Assembly (NCBI RefSeq): GCF_002072105.2
Contig: NZ_MTBC01000002.1
Coordinates: forward strand, 248,001 to 312,000
DNA: 64,000 nucleotides
Direction: 5' to 3'
Source: Croceivirga radicis
GTDB lineage: Bacteria; Bacteroidota; Bacteroidia; Flavobacteriales; Flavobacteriaceae
Below, piece by piece: positions 60,764-64,000 of the stretch; the first letter of the stretch is position 1, and every line of letters starts with the position of its first letter. The notes below the pieces were generated by a model. That model was not told the origin of the DNA. It was given only the letters and a program-made list of their open reading frames with translations, and did no database searches. Both the position numbers and the translations under genes were made by a program.

Positions 60764-63259
60764 ATGCAGAAATTCCTTTTATATCTTTTCTTCTTATTTG
60801 CTGTTTCTGGTCTGGCACAAACTAAAATTAGTGGTATTGTGGTGGATCAAGATGGAGTAGGGGTGCCCTTTGCAAACATTTTATTTAAAGCGGCGTCTGA
60901 AGGTACTATTACTAACGATGATGGGCGGTTTTACTTGGAGTCAGATAATACCTATTCCGCTATATTGGTCTCCTATATTGGTTATGAAACCAAAGAAATT
61001 GCTTTGGATAAACGGGTCACGTACGATATGGAAATTGTTTTGCAAGAATCCGCAGAACAGTTAGATGAGGTTGTGGTATATACGGGTAAACAATCTAAAA
61101 AAAACAATCCAGCAATAGAAATACTCAAGAAAATTTGGGCTAAAAAAAGGCAAAACGGGGTGTATAAATACAAAAGCTATCAATACGATAAATATGAAAA
61201 GATAGAGTTTGATTTGAATACCATAGACTCTGCTTTAATTAAGAGTAAGGCGTTTAAAGGATTGGAGTTTATGTTCGAGGATTTAGATACCTCTAGAATT
61301 ACTGGAAAGACCTACCTGCCCATGTTTTTAAACGAAGTTTTTTCCAAGGTTTACGGGAACAATCAAATTAAAGCAGAAAAAGAAGATGTTCTGGGTAATA
61401 AAAGTTCTGGTTTTGCTGGAAACCAAGCTATAACAGCCTTTATAGAAGACCTTTATTCAGACTACGATATTTATAATAATTACCTTAAGTTCTACGACAA
61501 AAGTTTTACCAGCCCACTATCTAAAACAGGTGTTGATACCTACAATTATGTATTGGCAGATAGTAGTTACATAGATAATAAATGGTGTTATAACATAATC
61601 TACTACCCAAGACGTAAGAATGAATTAACCTTTAAGGGAGATTTTTGGGTAGCGGATACCAGTTTTGCCGTGAAAAAAATTAATCTAGCCGTAACCAAAA
61701 GTGCCAATATAAATTGGGTGAAAGATATTTATATAGAGCAAGACTTTGAGGTGGTCAGTGATTCGGTGTTTCTTTTAAAGCGGGATTACATGTTAACCGA
61801 CTTCGCTTTTAGTAAAAAAGAGGAGTCCAAGGGCGTTTATGGTAAACGTACTACGGTATATGATAATTACAGCTTTAATTTAGAAAGACCTGTAGATTTT
61901 TATAAGGCAAAAGCGGATCCTTATGATCCAAGGGTTTTTGAACGCGATAGCCTTTTCTGGAAAAATGCACGTTTAGAGCAATTAAACGATGATGAGGAAG
62001 GCATTTTTAAGTTATTAGATACCCTTAAAACAGTACCTAAATTCAAAACCTATTATAACATTGCCAGTGTATTGGGTTCTGGTTACATAGAAATTGATAA
62101 ATGGAATGTGGATATAGGTGATTTGTACAGCACTTTTGGTATAAACGATGCAGAAGGTATTAGAGTTAGGGGCGGTGCACGTACATATTTTGGTCAAAAT
62201 GATCCTTGGCGGTTAGAAGCTTATACCGCATATGGGTTTGATGACAAAAAATTTAAGTACGGAATCTCTGGTAAAGTATTGTTAGATCGTAAAAATAGAA
62301 TTATCCTTTCTGGAGGCAATAGAAGGGATATAGAACAATTGGGTTTAAGCTTAACCAGTACAACAGATGTGCTAGGTAGGAGTATTGCATCTTCTTCCTT
62401 GGTCTCCGTAGGCAATAATGATAGGTTAACCAACATCAACCTTTCGGTTTTAAATTTAGAGGCAGAGCCGGTAAAGAATTTAAGATTTAGGGTAGGAGCG
62501 TCTTTTAGAACACTAAGTTCTGCACTTCCCAATAGCTTTAGTTTGGATTATCTAGACGACAGTTCGCATACTGGAATTTCATCTGAAATTAAACAGTTCG
62601 ATATCAACACCACATTAATTTATACACCAGGTAGACGGGTTATTGGTTACGGGGTAGAGCGTTATGATGTTGATGATGATATTAGTACGTTAGTATTGAA
62701 TTATACCAAAGGCGCCAAGGGTTTTCTAGAAAGCGATTTTGATTATGAGCGCCTTCAGTTTTCCTATACCCAACCATGGCAATTGGGAGGTTTTGGACGA
62801 CTGTTAAGTACCGTAGAGCTTGGAAAGACCTTTGGCGAGGTACCTTTAGGATTACTTAGCGTGGTTCCCGGTAACCAAACCATATTCTCTTTGTATAATA
62901 CTTTTCCAAACTTAGATTTCTATGAGTTTGTTACAGATACGTATGCAACGCTACATTTAGAACACAATTTCAATGGCCGTTTGTTCTCAAGGGTTCCTTG
63001 GTTACGAGATTTAAACCTTAGGGAAATAGTTGGCATAAGGGCTGCATGGGGCAGTATTTCAGAGGAAAATGTTAGGTTGAGTTCTCCCACGAACATTCCG
63101 TTATTGGCCCCAGAAAACAAACCGTACTATGAGTATTCTTTTGGCGTGGGTAACATTTTTAAAATCTTGAGAATCGATTTTAATTTTAGAGGAAATTATT
63201 TAGATGCCCCAAATGCACGTCCATTTGGCGTAACAGGTACGTTTGGGTTCAATTTTTAA
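60764..63259 (+). CDS. DUF5686 outer-membrane protein with CarboxypepD_reg-like domain
   Basis: An 831-residue outer-membrane protein. A signal peptide (FLLYLFFLFAVSGLAQ) is followed by a carboxypeptidase regulatory-like beta sandwich (TKISGIVVDQDGVGVPFANI, about 18-95), a link region with QLDEVVVYTG that resembles a TonB-receptor start, and then the DUF5686 barrel to the end. The C-terminus FGVTGTFGFNF is a typical barrel end. ATG 60764 gives the signal peptide directly; the in-frame TTG at 60698 adds 22 residues and overlaps the terminator flank. Substrate unknown. Confidence 0.9.
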   Translation: MQKFLLYLFFLFAVSGLAQTKISGIVVDQDGVGVPFANILFKAASEGTITNDDGRFYLESDNTYSAILVSYIGYETKEIALDKRVTYDMEIVLQESAEQLDEVVVYTGKQSKKNNPAIEILKKIWAKKRQNGVYKYKSYQYDKYEKIEFDLNTIDSALIKSKAFKGLEFMFEDLDTSRITGKTYLPMFLNEVFSKVYGNNQIKAEKEDVLGNKSSGFAGNQAITAFIEDLYSDYDIYNNYLKFYDKSFTSPLSKTGVDTYNYVLADSSYIDNKWCYNIIYYPRRKNELTFKGDFWVADTSFAVKKINLAVTKSANINWVKDIYIEQDFEVVSDSVFLLKRDYMLTDFAFSKKEESKGVYGKRTTVYDNYSFNLERPVDFYKAKADPYDPRVFERDSLFWKNARLEQLNDDEEGIFKLLDTLKTVPKFKTYYNIASVLGSGYIEIDKWNVDIGDLYSTFGINDAEGIRVRGGARTYFGQNDPWRLEAYTAYGFDDKKFKYGISGKVLLDRKNRIILSGGNRRDIEQLGLSLTSTTDVLGRSIASSSLVSVGNNDRLTNINLSVLNLEAEPVKNLRFRVGASFRTLSSALPNSFSLDYLDDSSHTGISSEIKQFDINTTLIYTPGRRVIGYGVERYDVDDDISTLVLNYTKGAKGFLESDFDYERLQFSYTQPWQLGGFGRLLSTVELGKTFGEVPLGLLSVVPGNQTIFSLYNTFPNLDFYEFVTDTYATLHLEHNFNGRLFSRVPWLRDLNLREIVGIRAAWGSISEENVRLSSPTNIPLLAPENKPYYEYSFGVGNIFKILRIDFNFRGNYLDAPNARPFGVTGTFGFNF

Positions 63260-63303
63260 GCAATAATTGAACTACAATTAACATAGAAATCCATTGTTTA
63301 CGT

Positions 63304-63311
63304 TACTTTTG
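63304..63311 (+). promoter_or_regulatory. Putative -7 element for ppa
   Basis: TACTTTTG is a perfect TAnnTTTG element 18 bases before the ppa start codon. No well-spaced -33 TTG is seen. Confidence 0.5.
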
Positions 63312-63329
63312 CAACCTAAAATTTAAAAT

Positions 63330-63878
63330 ATGGCTAAGCAAGCAGGAGAAAATAAAGGAAAAAACACAGTCACATTTGATGTTCTTATCGAAATCCCAAA
63401 AGGTAGTAGAAACAAATATGAGTATGATTTTGCCTTGAATAAAATCCGTTTTGATAGAACATTATTTTCTTCCATGATGTATCCTGGGGATTACGGTTTT
63501 GTACCAGAAACCCTGGCTTTAGATAAAGATCCGTTAGATGTATTGGTATTAGGTACGGAACCTACCTTTCCAATGGTAGTTATGGAAGTACGTCCTATAG
63601 GCGTGTTTCATATGACAGATGAAAAAGGACCGGATGAAAAAATTATCTGTGTACCGGTGAACGACCCTGTATGGAATAGAAAAAAGGACATCAGTGAAAT
63701 AAACCCGCACAGAATGAAGGAAATAGAGCATTTCTTTGCGGTTTATAAAGATTTAGAAGAGAAAAAAGTAGATACTGGTGGTTGGGGAGATGCCCAAGAA
63801 GCAATTAAGATTTACCAAGAATGTGTAGAGCGTTATGAGAATAGCGAACATAAAGCCAATAGAACATTTATGATATAA
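63330..63878 (+). CDS. ppa: Inorganic pyrophosphatase (family I)
   Basis: A 182-residue soluble enzyme that hydrolyses pyrophosphate and so drives biosynthesis. Family I features are IEIPKGSRNKYEYD, YPGDYGFVPETLALDKDPLDVLVLG (metal-binding Asp run; about residues 51-74) and a Lys in the C-terminal HFFAVYKDLE. A terminator follows at once. Confidence 0.96.
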   Translation: MAKQAGENKGKNTVTFDVLIEIPKGSRNKYEYDFALNKIRFDRTLFSSMMYPGDYGFVPETLALDKDPLDVLVLGTEPTFPMVVMEVRPIGVFHMTDEKGPDEKIICVPVNDPVWNRKKDISEINPHRMKEIEHFFAVYKDLEEKKVDTGGWGDAQEAIKIYQECVERYENSEHKANRTFMI

Positions 63879-63899
63879 GTTCTTACACACTAAAACAAA

Positions 63900-63937
63900 A
63901 AAGCCATCTTTTCTTTAAAAAGATGGCTTTTTTTATT
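63900..63937. terminator. Terminator after ppa
   Basis: AAAGCCATCTTTT (63900-63912) pairs with AAAAGATGGCTTT (63918-63930), followed by TTTTATT. The A-rich left flank could let it work on both strands. Nothing else is seen up to the window end. Confidence 0.9.
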
Positions 63938-64000
63938 CCTATACAATTGCTTACATTTAGAAGATGTTTAAAAAATTAACAGAATAATAATTAACTGACT

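Overview
This 64 kb window is chromosomal DNA from a member of the Bacteroidota, almost certainly the family Flavobacteriaceae. The signs are low GC content, a type IX secretion (T9SS) cargo protein with a type B sorting domain, PorP/SprF and PorG-like proteins, DUF6089, DUF5686, DUF2797 and 2TM families, promoters of the TTG / TAnnTTTG type, and very weak Shine-Dalgarno sequences. The genus cannot be fixed from this window. There is no rRNA, CRISPR array, insertion sequence, prophage or integrase. Most of the window is core genome with a few accessory modules.

Layout. Bases 1-7.0 kb hold a surface-protein operon: a giant 5'-truncated Calx-beta/Ig/TSP3/DUF11 protein ending in a T9SS type B domain, a PorP/SprF protein and a PorE-like OmpA protein. 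Bases 7-12.4 kb hold an Nramp-like transporter with an altered metal site, an alpha/beta hydrolase, and a two-gene set that looks made for keto-sugar chemistry (double DUF1080 lipoprotein plus Tat-exported Gfo/Idh/MocA oxidoreductase). Bases 12.4-15 kb hold a LysR regulator divergent from two small proteins and an SbtA-type bicarbonate transporter. Bases 15-16.7 kb hold an orphan 400-residue protein and two tRNA genes (Leu-TAA, Gly-GCC). Bases 16.7-30 kb hold mutS, a SpoU methyltransferase, a HPPK-deoxynucleoside kinase fusion, sppA, a queuosine-precursor transporter, an AsmA-like protein, csaA, DUF2797, a GH3-family protein and a small alpha/beta hydrolase.

Bases 30-37 kb hold the proteostasis set clpX, clpP and tig, a small membrane protein, an SGNH lipoprotein, and a ybfF-like esterase with pdxJ. 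Bases 37-45.4 kb hold the cell-envelope cluster CBS-nadK, DUF6089-uppS-bamA, two Skp/OmpH chaperones and murI. Bases 45-50 kb hold folA, a 2TM protein, a class V aminotransferase, a lone glycogen-binding domain and the ergothioneine pair egtB-egtD. Bases 50-54.2 kb hold a two-component system divergent from a lipoprotein made of five 110-residue repeats. Bases 54-64 kb hold thyA, a nucleoside transporter, a bifunctional-nuclease family protein, etfBA, pdhB, a DUF5686 TonB-like outer-membrane protein and ppa.

Regulatory points that stand out: (1) the same 16-bp palindrome lies upstream of both etfBA and the SGNH lipoprotein, suggesting a shared lipid-catabolism regulator; (2) TTGTGA-type repeats lie in the gap between the OmpR-type regulator and the repeat lipoprotein, suggesting that the regulator controls both; (3) an AT-rich dyad lies between the LysR gene and the bicarbonate-transporter operon; (4) a 20-bp LacI-like dyad lies before the small hydrolase at 29.5 kb. 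The best candidate for an undescribed system is the LysR / 72-residue membrane protein / 94-residue soluble protein / SbtA module, which lacks the usual SbtB partner. The two-component/repeat-lipoprotein pair comes second.
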